Counted from the stretch's first letter, positions 8,603 to 17,334 are shown. The stretch: 38,931 nucleotides of DNA from Helicobacter monodelphidis (GCF_003288845.1 NZ_NHYN01000020.1:1-38931); one strand, 5' to 3'. A program made the numbers and translations. The notes: generated by a model not told the origin, from the sequence alone.

Positions 8603-10030
8603 TTATTGTAAAAGTAAACTTCCAATGCGACCATTGCGATATACAAGAAGTCGCTTTGGGCGATTCTTGTATTGATTTAATGCTTTTTTTGCTTCAGCTA
8701 TATTCTTAATAGCAATGTCTTCAATTTGCATAATAATATCACTTGTCTCAAATCCTGTTTTGTCGGCTAAAGAATTTGCTTGCACTTCCAAAATAATTAC
8801 GCCGTTAATATTGCGTGGAACACGATGGTTAGAACGTATAGAATCATTGAGATCACTTAATGAAGCACCTTTAATAATATTATTATCTGTGTTATTTGTG
8901 CCGATTCCTTCAGAAGAATTTGCAAGCTTAATTGTTACATTTTGTAGTTGTTTATTGCGCATAAAAGTTAAAACAATATCTTGGTTTGGTGGATAAGTTC
9001 CAATTAAATTGCGTAGTTCTGCAGCTCCTTTAACAGGTTGATTGTCTACTTTTACGATGAGGTCCCATACCTTCAATCCAGCTTTTGCAGCAGGGGATTG
9101 TGCCTCAACAGAAATGATAACAGCACCTGAATTTCCATTGTAACTTTCTTTTAAATCCTCTTTAACATCTTCAATAGAGATGCCGATAAAGCCCCTTTCA
9201 ACTACCCCTTTTTCAATGAGGGCTAAAGAAATACGTTTTGCCATATCCGAGGGAATAGCGAATCCAATACCGTGATTTCCACCTGTACGCGAAATAATTG
9301 CCGTATTGATGCCAACCAATGCCCCACGACTATCCACCAATGCACCGCCTGAATTTCCGGGATTAATGGAAGCATCTGTTTGGATAAAATTTTCATAATC
9401 GTTAATACCCATTCCGCTTTTATTGAGGGCAGATACAATCCCTTGTGTTACGGTTTCTCCAACACCAAAAGGATTTCCGATGGCAAAAACGATATCACCA
9501 ACAAGAATTTCAGAGCTTGCTGCAAATTGCAAGAAAGGCAATGGTTTTTTTGCATCAATCTTGATAACAGCTAAGTCGCTTTTTGGGTCCTTACCAATTA
9601 ATTTTGCCGTATACTCTTTATTTTCGTTAGGTAATGCAACAAGGATTTCATCTGCACCGTCAATAACATGGTTGTTTGTGATAATGTAACCTTCAGAGCT
9701 GAATATGACACCACTCCCTAAGGAACGTTCTACCCTGTCTTTTGGGACGATTTGCCCAAATGAATCACCAAAAAATTGACGAAAAAATGGGTCATTTAAC
9801 AAGGGGTGATTGGGTGAAACCCCTCGTGTTTTAACTTGTTTTTTTGTTGAAATATTGACAACTCCCTTTGCTGCTTCATTGATTGCTTCATTATAAGACT
9901 GAATTGTATTATTCTGGGGATTAGGCATTACTCTTGTGCCAATCGGGGGTGCGTCATTAATGTTGACAGCATTTGCAAATACACAAAATGCGAATGCAAG
10001 AATGGTTTTAAAGAAAACTTTAGTATTCAT
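8603..10030 (-). CDS. htrA: periplasmic/secreted serine protease HtrA (Do-like)
   Basis: A 475-residue Do-like protease and chaperone that degrades misfolded envelope proteins; in Helicobacter and Campylobacter HtrA is also secreted and cleaves E-cadherin. A signal peptide covers residues 1-21 (cleavage after FANA). The trypsin-like domain carries the triad His121 (TNNHVID), Asp152 (SDLAVI) and Ser227 (PGNSGGAL). Two PDZ domains follow (about 280-370 and 390-475); the second ends close to the C-terminus with LLVYRNG. A strong ribosome site AAGGAGT precedes the ATG, and a TAGAAT box lies about 45 bases upstream. The gene is divergent from ccoN and converges with the MATE gene. All key residues are present, so it should be active. 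Confidence 0.96.
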   Translation of the reverse strand: MNTKVFFKTILAFAFCVFANAVNINDAPPIGTRVMPNPQNNTIQSYNEAINEAAKGVVNISTKKQVKTRGVSPNHPLLNDPFFRQFFGDSFGQIVPKDRVERSLGSGVIFSSEGYIITNNHVIDGADEILVALPNENKEYTAKLIGKDPKSDLAVIKIDAKKPLPFLQFAASSEILVGDIVFAIGNPFGVGETVTQGIVSALNKSGMGINDYENFIQTDASINPGNSGGALVDSRGALVGINTAIISRTGGNHGIGFAIPSDMAKRISLALIEKGVVERGFIGISIEDVKEDLKESYNGNSGAVIISVEAQSPAAKAGLKVWDLIVKVDNQPVKGAAELRNLIGTYPPNQDIVLTFMRNKQLQNVTIKLANSSEGIGTNNTDNNIIKGASLSDLNDSIRSNHRVPRNINGVIILEVQANSLADKTGFETSDIIMQIEDIAIKNIAEAKKALNQYKNRPKRLLVYRNGRIGSLLLQ

Positions 10031-10072
10031 AATTTTGACTCCTTAAGAAATAATTAAAGCGTTGAAAAGCAA

Positions 10073-10078
10073 ATTCTA
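10073..10078 (-). promoter_or_regulatory. -10 box of htrA
   Basis: On the minus strand TTGTATAGAATTTGC contains TAGAAT about 43-48 bases upstream of the htrA ATG. It sits in the 181-base divergent region shared with ccoN. Confidence 0.45.
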
Positions 10079-10155
10079 TACAAGAATCGTGAATGTAGGG
10101 TTAATCGTTGGTTGAGATAGGGGAGAATTTCAGCATTATTTCATTGATTTTTGTG

Positions 10156-10161
10156 TAGAAT
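10156..10161 (+). promoter_or_regulatory. -10 box of the cco operon
   Basis: TTTTTGTGTAGAAT gives a TAGAAT hexamer preceded by TGTG and a T-rich stretch, about 50 bases before the ccoN start. It is the only good -10 candidate in the divergent region on this strand. Confidence 0.45.
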
Positions 10162-10211
10162 TACCCTGCGTACTTTTCACATTTCTATATCCACATAAAG
10201 GAGGATAATGT

Positions 10212-11690
10212 ATGCAAAATGCTGCGAATATGGGTGTTGCAATGGAGTATGACTATTCGATAGCTAAACTCTTTTTATTTGCAACTATCATTTTTGGAAT
10301 TGTTGGAATGTTGATAGGGGTTGTCATTGCTTTTCAGATGGCTATTCCTGAACTCAACTATCTTGCTGGAGAATATGGGACTTTTGGTCGTCTGCGTCCG
10401 TTACATACAAATGGAATTATTTTTGGATTCACATTGAGCGGAATTTGGGCAGGCTGGTATTATTTTGGGCAGAGGGTGTTAAAGATTACCTATCATCAGC
10501 ATCCTTTCTTGAAAGTTATTGGGCTACTTCATTTTTGGATTTACATTCTTTTGATGGCTTTAGCGGTTATTTCACTTTTTGCGGGGGTAACACAATCTAA
10601 AGAATATTCAGAGCTAAATTGGATGTTAGACTTAGTTGTTGTCGTTGTGTGGGTGCTTTGGGGAATTAGTCTCTTTGGAAGTATGGGTGTGAGAAAAGAA
10701 GAGACGATTTATATTTCTCTTTGGTATTTCATCGCAACTTTTGTTGCTATTGCGGCACTTTATATTTTCAATAACCTTTCCATACCAACTTATTTTGTTG
10801 CACAAACGGGAAGTATTTTGCATTCTATCTCCTTATATGCAGGAACAAATGATGCAATGGTGCAGTGGTGGTTTGGGCATAATGCGGTGGCATTTATTTT
10901 TACAACTGCCATTATTGGTTTGATATATTATTTTCTACCTAAAGAATCAGGGCAACCTATCTTTTCTTACAAATTAACCCTATTTTCATTTTGGGGATTA
11001 ATTTTTGTTTATGTGTGGGCTGGTGGACACCACCTCATTTATTCAACTGTGCCAGATTGGATGCAAACTTTGGGTTCTGTGTTCTCTGTAATTTTGATTT
11101 TACCTTCTTGGGGAACAGCGGTAAATATGCTTTTAACAATGCGAGGGCAGTGGGATCAGCTTGCAAAGTCTCCATTGATTAAATTTTTAGTTCTTGCTTC
11201 AACCTGGTATATGCTTGCTACGCTTGAAGGCCCTATTCAATCTATTAAATCTGTGAATGCTTTAGCACACTTTACAGATTGGATTGTCGGTCACGTGCAT
11301 GATGCTGCATTGGGTTGGGTTGCATTTACTATTATTGCTGGGATTTACCATATGACTCCGCGTTTATTCAAGCGAGAGATTTACTCAAAGAAAATTATGG
11401 ATATGCAGTTTTGGGTTCAAACTGCAGGAATTGTTCTATACTTCTCAAGTATGTGGATTGCGGGTATCACACAGGGTATGATGTGGAGAGCAACAGACGA
11501 TTTTGGAACATTAATTTATTCCTTTATTGATACAGTGAATGTGCTTGTTCCTTATTTCTATATTCGTGCAATTGGTGGATTACTCTATTTGGTAGGATTT
11601 TTAATGTTTACTTATAATATTATTATGACCATCACTGCGGCAAAAGAGGTGAATGCTGAAGCCAAATTTGCTACGCCGATGGCAGGTTAA
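10212..11690 (+). CDS. ccoN: cbb3-type cytochrome c oxidase subunit I
   Basis: The catalytic heme-copper subunit of the high-affinity cbb3 oxidase, in the inner membrane. It reduces oxygen to water with electrons from the c-type hemes of CcoO and CcoP, the main terminal respiration of microaerophiles. The 492-residue protein has about twelve membrane helices. The metal ligands are in place: His65 (RPLHTNG), His223 (WWFGHNAVAF), His273 and His274 (GGHHLIY), and His361 and His363 (VGHVHDAALGW). These are the low-spin heme, CuB and heme b3 ligands expected for the family. ATG 10212 is used; the ATG four bases earlier is out of frame. It is the first gene of a tight operon ccoN-O-Q-P plus two small membrane genes. 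Confidence 0.97.
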   Translation: MQNAANMGVAMEYDYSIAKLFLFATIIFGIVGMLIGVVIAFQMAIPELNYLAGEYGTFGRLRPLHTNGIIFGFTLSGIWAGWYYFGQRVLKITYHQHPFLKVIGLLHFWIYILLMALAVISLFAGVTQSKEYSELNWMLDLVVVVVWVLWGISLFGSMGVRKEETIYISLWYFIATFVAIAALYIFNNLSIPTYFVAQTGSILHSISLYAGTNDAMVQWWFGHNAVAFIFTTAIIGLIYYFLPKESGQPIFSYKLTLFSFWGLIFVYVWAGGHHLIYSTVPDWMQTLGSVFSVILILPSWGTAVNMLLTMRGQWDQLAKSPLIKFLVLASTWYMLATLEGPIQSIKSVNALAHFTDWIVGHVHDAALGWVAFTIIAGIYHMTPRLFKREIYSKKIMDMQFWVQTAGIVLYFSSMWIAGITQGMMWRATDDFGTLIYSFIDTVNVLVPYFYIRAIGGLLYLVGFLMFTYNIIMTITAAKEVNAEAKFATPMAG

Positions 11691-11701
11691 GGAGGATTGA
11701 C

Positions 11702-12403
11702 ATGTTTCATTTTTTAGAAAAAAATCCATTCTTTTTTACCGTGGCGGTGTTGGTTCTGTTCTCTATTGCTGGACTTGTAGAAATTCTCCCAGATTTTGCA
11801 AAAGCCTCTAAGCCCATTGAGGGCTTAAAGCCTCATACAATGCTTGAGGTTGCGGGAAGACAAGTCTATATTAAAGAAAGTTGTAATGCTTGCCATTCAC
11901 AGCTAATTAGGCCTTTTAAATCTGAAACAGATCGTTACGGAAAAGTTAGCTATAGTGGTGAATATGCGTATGATCGTCCTTTTTTATGGGGCTCTAAGAG
12001 GACAGGACCAGATTTGCATCGTGTAGGTGATTATCGAACAACAGATTGGCATGAGCACCATATGTGGGAACCTGCAAAAACGGTTGAGGGTTCAATCATG
12101 CCTGCTTATAAGCATCTATTTGTAAAAATGGTGGATAAAAATACAGCATATGCGGAGGCTTATACAAACAAGGTTGTTTTTGACGTGCCTTATGATAGAG
12201 ATGATATTCCTCATTCTACAAAACTAGGGACTTTAGAGGAGGCAAGAGCTTCAATTGTAGAGGAAGCAAAGCTAATTGTTGCTGACATGAAAGATCAGCA
12301 AGTTAAAGATGCAGTTCAAAGAGGTGAGATTCCAGAAATTGTTGCCTTGATTGCTTATCTTAATAGCTTGAATTCAGCGCGTCGCCCATTACCAACGGAG
12401 TGA
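11702..12403 (+). CDS. ccoO: cbb3-type cytochrome c oxidase subunit II (monoheme cytochrome c)
   Basis: The membrane-anchored monoheme c subunit that passes electrons from CcoP to CcoN. It has 233 residues, with one N-terminal membrane helix (about 10-29) acting as an uncleaved anchor and a periplasmic cytochrome domain. The heme attachment motif is CNACH (Cys61, Cys64, His65), and the axial methionine is probably Met133 in GSIMPAYKHLF. Family signatures KRTGPDLHRVGDYR and DWHEHHMWEP are present. AAGGAGG lies just upstream of the start; the gap to ccoN is 11 bases, so they are co-transcribed. Confidence 0.96.
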   Translation: MFHFLEKNPFFFTVAVLVLFSIAGLVEILPDFAKASKPIEGLKPHTMLEVAGRQVYIKESCNACHSQLIRPFKSETDRYGKVSYSGEYAYDRPFLWGSKRTGPDLHRVGDYRTTDWHEHHMWEPAKTVEGSIMPAYKHLFVKMVDKNTAYAEAYTNKVVFDVPYDRDDIPHSTKLGTLEEARASIVEEAKLIVADMKDQQVKDAVQRGEIPEIVALIAYLNSLNSARRPLPTE

Positions 12404-12407
12404 TTGT

Positions 12408-12674
12408 GTGGAAAATCTTTATCAAACATTTCAAGAGAGCCTACAATGGCTATTGAGTGATGAAGAAAGAATTCGTATGGTGCAGGGCTATGCTTATTGG
12501 TTTTGTAGTGCGTTTTTGACAATTATACTTTGTAGTTATATCTATCATTTGTACAGCAGTCAACGCAAAGGGTTTGATTATGAAAAATATGCTCGTTTAG
12601 CTTTAGATGATCATCTTACTGATGAGATAATCGATAAGCGACAAACGAGCAAGAAAAAAGAGAAGGAGAGCTAA
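12408..12674 (+). CDS. ccoQ: cbb3 oxidase small subunit CcoQ-like
   Basis: A short 88-residue protein between ccoO and ccoP, the position of ccoQ/fixQ. It has one membrane helix (about residues 28-46, YWFCSAFLTIILCSYIYHLY) followed by a charged cytoplasmic tail rich in Lys and Glu. CcoQ stabilises the CcoP-core association and protects the complex from oxygen; the family is poorly conserved in sequence, so the name rests mainly on position and topology. The start is GTG 12408 with AACGGAG seven bases upstream. Its stop directly abuts the ccoP ATG. Confidence 0.85.
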   Translation: MENLYQTFQESLQWLLSDEERIRMVQGYAYWFCSAFLTIILCSYIYHLYSSQRKGFDYEKYARLALDDHLTDEIIDKRQTSKKKEKES

Positions 12675-13583
12675 ATGGAATGGTTCAATCTGAGTGATAG
12701 TATTAATCTGCTATCACTAGTAGGTGCAGCGGCAATATTAGCTTTAACATTAATCATTGCGGGTGGTTACATCAAGAAGATGAAACACAGCAAAGCTGAT
12801 GGAACGCTATCAAAAGAGAAGTGGGACGGAATTCGGGAATTTATTAATGATATTCCCTTTGGTTGGGGTGCAACTTATATTGTCCTTATGATTTGGGGGC
12901 TTGTTTACTTCTTTTACCTTTATCCGCTAGGAGGGTATTCACAGTTGGGTGAATACAATGAAGAAGTTAAAGCGTTTCAAGAGAGGCTTGCACAAAAAAC
13001 AAAGAATGCAACAGAAGATGATTTGCGTAAAATGGGTGGTAACCTTTTTGTTTTACAATGTGCCCAATGCCATGGTCCAACAGGTGAGGGTATGGATGGT
13101 AAAGCAGTGGATTTAACTCGTTGGGGTAGTGAGGAAGGCATTATCGACACAATTAATAAGGGTAGTAAGGGGCTTTTGCTTTCCACTACAGATGATAAAG
13201 GAAATGTTACAATTACCTCTTATCCTATGGGTGAAATTATGGCACCTGTTGAAATGCCTGCTGATGATGCAAAAGCGATTGCTGCATTTGTAATGCAGGA
13301 AGTTTCTACACTTAAAAAGACAAAATATCCGGAGCTTGTAGAACGTGGAAGAGAGTTATTTATGGGTGATGGAACTTGTGCAACTTGTCATGGAGCAGAT
13401 GGTGCGGGCATGGGCGGTATGGCACCAGATTTGACAACTTATGGAACTACAGCATTCTTGAGTAATGTTTTCGCACATGGTAAAAAAGGTTTAATCGGAC
13501 AAATGCCTGCATTTAAAGAACCAATGATTTCTGAAATTCAAAAAGAAGCGTTGATGAAGTATATCTTGTCTATACAAGAATAA
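12675..13583 (+). CDS. ccoP: cbb3-type cytochrome c oxidase subunit III (diheme cytochrome c)
   Basis: The diheme c subunit that accepts electrons from soluble cytochrome c and hands them to CcoO. The 302-residue protein has two N-terminal hydrophobic segments (about 11-33 and 64-84) and then two cytochrome c domains. The attachment motifs are CAQCH (Cys129, Cys132, His133) and CATCH (Cys235, Cys238, His239). Conserved W-G-x-x-Y in IPFGWGATYIV precedes the second helix, as in other CcoP/FixP. The ribosome site GGAGAG lies within the end of ccoQ, giving translational coupling. Confidence 0.96.
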   Translation: MEWFNLSDSINLLSLVGAAAILALTLIIAGGYIKKMKHSKADGTLSKEKWDGIREFINDIPFGWGATYIVLMIWGLVYFFYLYPLGGYSQLGEYNEEVKAFQERLAQKTKNATEDDLRKMGGNLFVLQCAQCHGPTGEGMDGKAVDLTRWGSEEGIIDTINKGSKGLLLSTTDDKGNVTITSYPMGEIMAPVEMPADDAKAIAAFVMQEVSTLKKTKYPELVERGRELFMGDGTCATCHGADGAGMGGMAPDLTTYGTTAFLSNVFAHGKKGLIGQMPAFKEPMISEIQKEALMKYILSIQE

Positions 13584-13592
13584 GGAGTGACA

Positions 13593-13793
13593 ATGAATGG
13601 TTTATTTGGATTAAATGGCTTGTTTGGGTATTTGGTGGCAGTTGTGCTTTTGTTGTCTATTGTTGGTGTATTAGGTTATATGGCAGTTGTTGTGCAAAAA
13701 ACAGAAGCTAATAATCCTTACAAAATTGAAGCAAGCACGACGATTCCTATGCAGAATGCTGATATAAATCAGCACTATAAAACAAATCAATAA
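13593..13793 (+). CDS. DUF4006 small membrane protein in the cco operon
   Basis: A 66-residue single-pass membrane protein. The N-terminal repeat-like MNGLFGLNGLFGYL leads into a hydrophobic helix (about 11-34), followed by a short polar tail. It matches the DUF4006 family, which in Campylobacterota regularly follows ccoP. I prefer ATG 13593, five bases after AAGGAG; an upstream GTG at 13587 overlaps the ribosome site itself. It probably assists cbb3 oxidase assembly or stability, which is inference from position only. Confidence 0.8.
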   Translation: MNGLFGLNGLFGYLVAVVLLLSIVGVLGYMAVVVQKTEANNPYKIEASTTIPMQNADINQHYKTNQ

Positions 13794-13803
13794 GGAGCAA
13801 AAG

Positions 13804-13911
13804 ATGACAACTTATAACGGTTTAGAAAAAGTACTTTTTGCAGTGAGTGCTATCCTTGTGGTGGTTTCTATTGCAATTGCATTTATGCCCGGAAAAGTTT
13901 TTCTTGGCTAG
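13804..13911 (+). CDS. 35-residue single-pass membrane protein at the end of the cco operon
   Basis: A very small ORF starting ATG ACA ACT TAT with AAGGAG seven bases before the ATG and only 10 bases after the DUF4006 stop. The product has a polar N-terminus (MTTYNGLEK) and one hydrophobic helix from about residue 11 to 28, ending PGKVFLG. It lies directly upstream of a strong intrinsic terminator, so it looks like the true last gene of the operon. Short membrane peptides are frequent accessory subunits of cbb3 oxidases (CcoS, CcoM types), but no sequence match is claimed. Its good ribosome site, spacing and topology support it as real. Confidence 0.6.
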   Translation: MTTYNGLEKVLFAVSAILVVVSIAIAFMPGKVFLG

Positions 13912-13921
13912 GGAATATTTA

Positions 13922-14542
13922 GTGAAGCGTTACTCCTCTTTTCTTAAAAAAAGAGGAGTGGTGTTTTTTATCTTATTTTTAGCCCCCTTTGTGCTTTATG
14001 GAGTAGAATTTGAAGGCTATCTCTATAATCCAAAGGGTTATATTCAGGAAAAGGCGACCGTTTTTATTCAAGATTCATCAAAAGAGGTTTTTGAAAAAAG
14101 CGGTGTTTCTGTTTATATGATAGCACAGGATTCTATTCAGCAATCTTTAGATGAATATAAAAAAGAAATTGAAAAATCTATGAATTCTCCATTTGTCTAT
14201 ATTATTTTCTTAAAAAATGATAAAAAAATTGATATAGCAGGCAGTGAAGAAATTTTGAGTAAAATTGATAAAACAGCAATTTATTGGGATTATATTGTTC
14301 CATTTATTCCAAAAGATAAAGAAATGAGTCCAAATACAATTACGATCTGTTTAATGAATGGTTATGTTGCTTTAGTGGATCATTTACGAAATGCTTTGCA
14401 TATAGAATTAAAAAATGAGTATATTCCTGATGATAAGGGGATACAGACAACAACAAGGGCTATTTTGTATTTTATGTTTTTTTCACTATTTGTGTTATTT
14501 ATTATTTATTTAATTAAGGCAAGAGGGAAGGGAAATGGATAA
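13922..14542 (+). CDS. TPM-domain-like periplasmic protein with signal peptide and C-terminal anchor
   Basis: A 206-residue protein from GTG 13922, preceded by AGGGAA. The N-terminus MKRYSSFLKKRGVVFFILFLAPFV is a good signal peptide, ending before EFEGYLYN. The middle part (about residues 40-165) resembles TPM (TLP18.3/Psb32) domains, with an N-terminal 'do not remain active' type segment GYIQEKATVFIQDSS and VSVYMIAQDSI. A C-terminal membrane helix (about 181-200) is followed by basic residues. The longer reading from ATG 13847 would overlap the 35-residue gene and lacks a signal peptide. Oddly, a terminator hairpin lies inside codons 4-13. The gene overlaps the FixH-like gene by 8 bases, so both serve the same pathway, presumably oxidase or envelope maturation. 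The TPM call is tentative. Confidence 0.65.
   Translation: MKRYSSFLKKRGVVFFILFLAPFVLYGVEFEGYLYNPKGYIQEKATVFIQDSSKEVFEKSGVSVYMIAQDSIQQSLDEYKKEIEKSMNSPFVYIIFLKNDKKIDIAGSEEILSKIDKTAIYWDYIVPFIPKDKEMSPNTITICLMNGYVALVDHLRNALHIELKNEYIPDDKGIQTTTRAILYFMFFSLFVLFIIYLIKARGKGNG
13932..13969 (+). terminator. intrinsic terminator of the cco operon, inside the next gene's start region
   Basis: ACTCCTCTTTT (13932-13942) pairs with AAAAGAGGAGT (13949-13959), an 11-bp stem with a six-base loop, followed within a few bases by six T residues (13964-13969). This is the classic shape of a Rho-independent terminator. It lies 20 bases after the 35-residue ORF and within the first codons of the TPM-like gene, so it could both end the cco transcript and limit read-through into 13922-15035. 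Confidence 0.65.
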
Positions 14543-15035
14543 AAATCAGTTTAATGTTTGGCCTATAGCAATTGTACTTTTTGTATGTGTCGTAATTGTC
14601 TTGATTGTTGTTACCGTTCAAATTGCTTTAAAGAATCCTGTGCAACTAGAGGATAGTTTTTTGATGAGTTATCAAGAGGCAGATGCTTCGATTAATGATA
14701 TTCAAAAGGAACAAAAGCAATTTTTAGAACATTATCAAGTGCATTTTGAATTACCTAAGCAACAAAGTTTGGAGTTTTCGCAGGGGATTTCGTTTGTTTT
14801 AATCCAAAGAGATAACCAAAAAAAACTTGTGGATGCAAAAATTCTTAAAGCGATACTTACGCGACCACATACAAGTAGAGACGATAAGGATTTAGAATTT
14901 TATGCTCAAAATCAGCATTATCAAAGTGAAGCATTTATACTTCCTGATTATGGGCGCTGGATTGTGCAAGGGGTGCTAGAGATTGATGGAAAAAAAGGCT
15001 ATTTTAAGCATAGTTTTTTTGTAGAAAAGCTTTGA
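14535..15035 (+). CDS. FixH-like (CcoH) cbb3 oxidase assembly protein
   Basis: A 166-residue single-pass membrane protein. The N-terminus NQFNVWPIAIVLFVCVVIVLIVVTVQ has the FixH pattern of a W-P at the start of the helix. It is followed by a periplasmic beta-rich domain with EADASINDIQ, LTRPHTSRDD and a C-terminal RWIVQGVLEIDGKKGYF, where the R/D-W-x-V and D-G pattern resembles FixH. FixH/CcoH proteins help copper loading and stability of cbb3 oxidase, which fits the position behind ccoNOQP. The ATG overlaps the end of the TPM-like gene. The similarity is moderate, so the family assignment is probable, not certain. Confidence 0.65.
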   Translation: MDKNQFNVWPIAIVLFVCVVIVLIVVTVQIALKNPVQLEDSFLMSYQEADASINDIQKEQKQFLEHYQVHFELPKQQSLEFSQGISFVLIQRDNQKKLVDAKILKAILTRPHTSRDDKDLEFYAQNQHYQSEAFILPDYGRWIVQGVLEIDGKKGYFKHSFFVEKL

Positions 15036-15114
15036 AAGAATTTTTAAAAAAAATCTTTGGTTGACTTATTTTTGGAAAGAGAATCTTGATAATTAGAAGT
15101 ATAAAGGAGCAGTC

Positions 15115-16173
15115 ATGAAGATTCTTGTTACAGGCACGGCAGGGTTTATTGGTTTTTCTTTGGCAAATGTGCTGATTGAGCGAGGTGATGAGGTTGTAGG
15201 ATTAGATAGCATTAATGATTATTATTCAGTGGATTTAAAATATGATCGTTTAAAAGAGGCAGGTATTCCTACCCAAAAAATTCAAGAAAATGTCTTGACA
15301 CAAAGCGAAAAGCATCCTAACTATCGTTTTGTTAAAATGCAACTCGAGAATCGTGAATCCCTTTTTAATCTTTTTGCACAAGAGAAGTTTGATAAAGTTT
15401 GTAATCTTGCTGCTCAAGCGGGTGTGCGCTATTCCTTAAGTAATCCTTATGCTTATATTGATAGCAATATAGTTGGTTTTATTAATATTCTTGAGGCTTG
15501 TCGCCATCATCATATTCAGCATTTGGCGTATGCGTCAAGTTCTTCCGTTTATGGCTTGAATCAAGAAATGCCTTTTAGTACTCATAAGAGTGTGGATCAC
15601 CCAATCAGTCTTTATGCAGCAACAAAAAAAAGTAATGAGATGATGGCACATACCTATTCTCATTTGTTTTCTCTTCCAACAACGGGTTTGCGATTTTTTA
15701 CGGTTTATGGTCCATGGGGGCGTCCGGATATGGCACTGTTTTTATTTACACGTGCAATTTTGGAGAATCAGCCAATTGATGTTTTTAATCATGGTGATAT
15801 GATTCGTGATTTCACTTTTATTGATGATATTGTAGAGGGTGTAAAACGCGTGATTGATAGTCCGCCAACACATAATCCATTATGGGACGCAAAAAAGGCT
15901 GATTCAAGTACTTCTTCCGCACCTTATAAAATTTATAATATTGGCAACAATCGTCCGGTTAAACTGATGGATTTTATTTTAGAGATTGAAAAAAATTTAG
16001 GTAAAGAAGCACAAAAAAATTTTCTCCCTCTGCAAGAAGGCGATGTTCCTGCAACTTGTGCTTCTGTGGAAGATTTACAGAAAGATTTGGGCTACCAACC
16101 TAGTACAACAATTGCTGTGGGTGTCAGGAAGTTTATTGATTGGTATATTCGATATTATGGTGTAAAATTGTGA
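15115..16173 (+). CDS. NAD-dependent UDP-sugar epimerase (UDP-glucuronate 4-epimerase-like)
   Basis: A 352-residue short-chain (extended) dehydrogenase. It has the Rossmann glycine motif TGTAGFIG (6-13), Asp31 in VVGLDSIND binding the NAD ribose, and the catalytic YAATK (Tyr167, Lys171) with serines in YASSSSVYG. The segment [19 protein letters not shown] and [20 protein letters not shown] are characteristic of UDP-glucuronate 4-epimerases (CapI/LpsL group), which make UDP-galacturonate for surface polysaccharide. The C-terminal substrate domain is complete. AAAGGAG precedes the ATG. It stands alone between the FixH-like gene and tpx; a role in the glycan cluster further along is possible but not shown. 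Confidence 0.85.
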   Translation: MKILVTGTAGFIGFSLANVLIERGDEVVGLDSINDYYSVDLKYDRLKEAGIPTQKIQENVLTQSEKHPNYRFVKMQLENRESLFNLFAQEKFDKVCNLAAQAGVRYSLSNPYAYIDSNIVGFINILEACRHHHIQHLAYASSSSVYGLNQEMPFSTHKSVDHPISLYAATKKSNEMMAHTYSHLFSLPTTGLRFFTVYGPWGRPDMALFLFTRAILENQPIDVFNHGDMIRDFTFIDDIVEGVKRVIDSPPTHNPLWDAKKADSSTSSAPYKIYNIGNNRPVKLMDFILEIEKNLGKEAQKNFLPLQEGDVPATCASVEDLQKDLGYQPSTTIAVGVRKFIDWYIRYYGVKL

Positions 16174-16268
16174 TGAGATAAACAATTTAAGTATTTTTAA
16201 GGAAAAATAATCCATAATGCCGACGACTCTGAAAAGAGAAATTTTAAGATTAAATTAAGGAGACAAGA

Positions 16269-16769
16269 ATGTCAAATGTTACTTTTAAGGGTGGTGCTGT
16301 TAAGTTAGAAGGCAGTGTTCCAAATGTGGGTGCAAAAGCACCAGAAGTGGAGCTTGTTGCTAAAGACTTAAGTAGTGTAAAAATTGGTGGTGCAAAAGGT
16401 AAATATCAAATTATCAATGTTGTTCCTTCCTTAGATACAGGTGTTTGTGCAATGCAAACACGCAAATTTAATGAAAAAGCAGCTTCTTTAAGTAATGCTG
16501 AAGTTTATGTTGTGTCTCTTGACCTTCCGTTTGCACAAGGTAGATTCTGCTCTACAGAAGGTATTGAGAAAGTAACCGCTTTAAGTGATTTTAGGGGTGC
16601 TAAGTTTGCTAAAGCTTATGGCGTCCTTCTGGCAGATGGACCTTTGGCGGGATTAACAACAAGAGCCGTGTTTATTGTTGACCCCAGTGGAAATATTGCT
16701 TACAAAGAAATTGTTGCTGAAATTACAACAGAACCTAATTATGACGCTGCCTTAGCGGCAATAAAGTAA
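16269..16769 (+). CDS. tpx: thiol peroxidase Tpx
   Basis: A 166-residue atypical 2-Cys peroxiredoxin that reduces hydrogen peroxide and alkyl peroxides at the expense of thioredoxin. The peroxidatic cysteine is Cys60 in SLDTGVCAMQTRKF and the resolving cysteine is Cys94 in GRFCSTEG, exactly the Tpx arrangement. The conserved arginine follows in LTTRAVFIVD. TAAGGAGA lies upstream of the ATG, and CATAAT at 16213-16218 is a possible -10 box. In microaerophiles Tpx is a main peroxide defence. Confidence 0.96.
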   Translation: MSNVTFKGGAVKLEGSVPNVGAKAPEVELVAKDLSSVKIGGAKGKYQIINVVPSLDTGVCAMQTRKFNEKAASLSNAEVYVVSLDLPFAQGRFCSTEGIEKVTALSDFRGAKFAKAYGVLLADGPLAGLTTRAVFIVDPSGNIAYKEIVAEITTEPNYDAALAAIK

Positions 16770-16794
16770 TCTTAATGAAAATAAGGGAGTAACA

Positions 16795-17289
16795 ATGCCT
16801 ATCTCAAGCCATTTTTTGCATCGTTTTATTTTTGGAATCTATATTCTCACTCTGGGGGTGGGTTGCGGTGTAATTCTTGCTTTAGGTATCTTTGTTGCAC
16901 CTGTGATTTTTCGTGCAACGAATTATTTATTGGGTTTACAAATGAGTCAATTTCAGTCAGGCTTAATAATGACTGAAATTTTTTTTAGAAGTGGTTATTT
17001 GCTTCTCTTTGTTGTGGCATTTATTATAATTTATGAATTTTTTAGCTACATTTTTTTAACAACAAAGAAAATTTATATTTTATTGGGTGGAATTGCAACG
17101 ATAATGCTTTTGCTTTTTGTGCTGTATTATATTCCAGCAATTATCGAAATGCAACAACAAGGTGAGCAACTAACACAATCAGATATTTTTAAGTCTATGC
17201 ATCAGCAGTCTGTGTGGGTTTTTCAAATTGCTTTCTTAGCTTTGGCTGGGCTTATAATGGCAAGAATCAACGCTTTATTCTATAAATAA
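16795..17289 (+). CDS. DUF4149 family membrane protein
   Basis: A 164-residue protein with four predicted membrane helices (about 11-38, 67-88, 93-117 and 140-160). The motif GIFVAPVIFR after the first helix and the Q-rich loop before the last fit the DUF4149 family common in Campylobacterota. It is separated from tpx by 25 bases with its own AGGGAG site, so read-through from tpx is likely. Function unknown. Confidence 0.75.
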   Translation: MPISSHFLHRFIFGIYILTLGVGCGVILALGIFVAPVIFRATNYLLGLQMSQFQSGLIMTEIFFRSGYLLLFVVAFIIIYEFFSYIFLTTKKIYILLGGIATIMLLLFVLYYIPAIIEMQQQGEQLTQSDIFKSMHQQSVWVFQIAFLALAGLIMARINALFYK

Positions 17290-17334
17290 TCATTTAGTTT
17301 TGGGACATTTTAGTGTTTTTTAGTAGTTTTTTGG

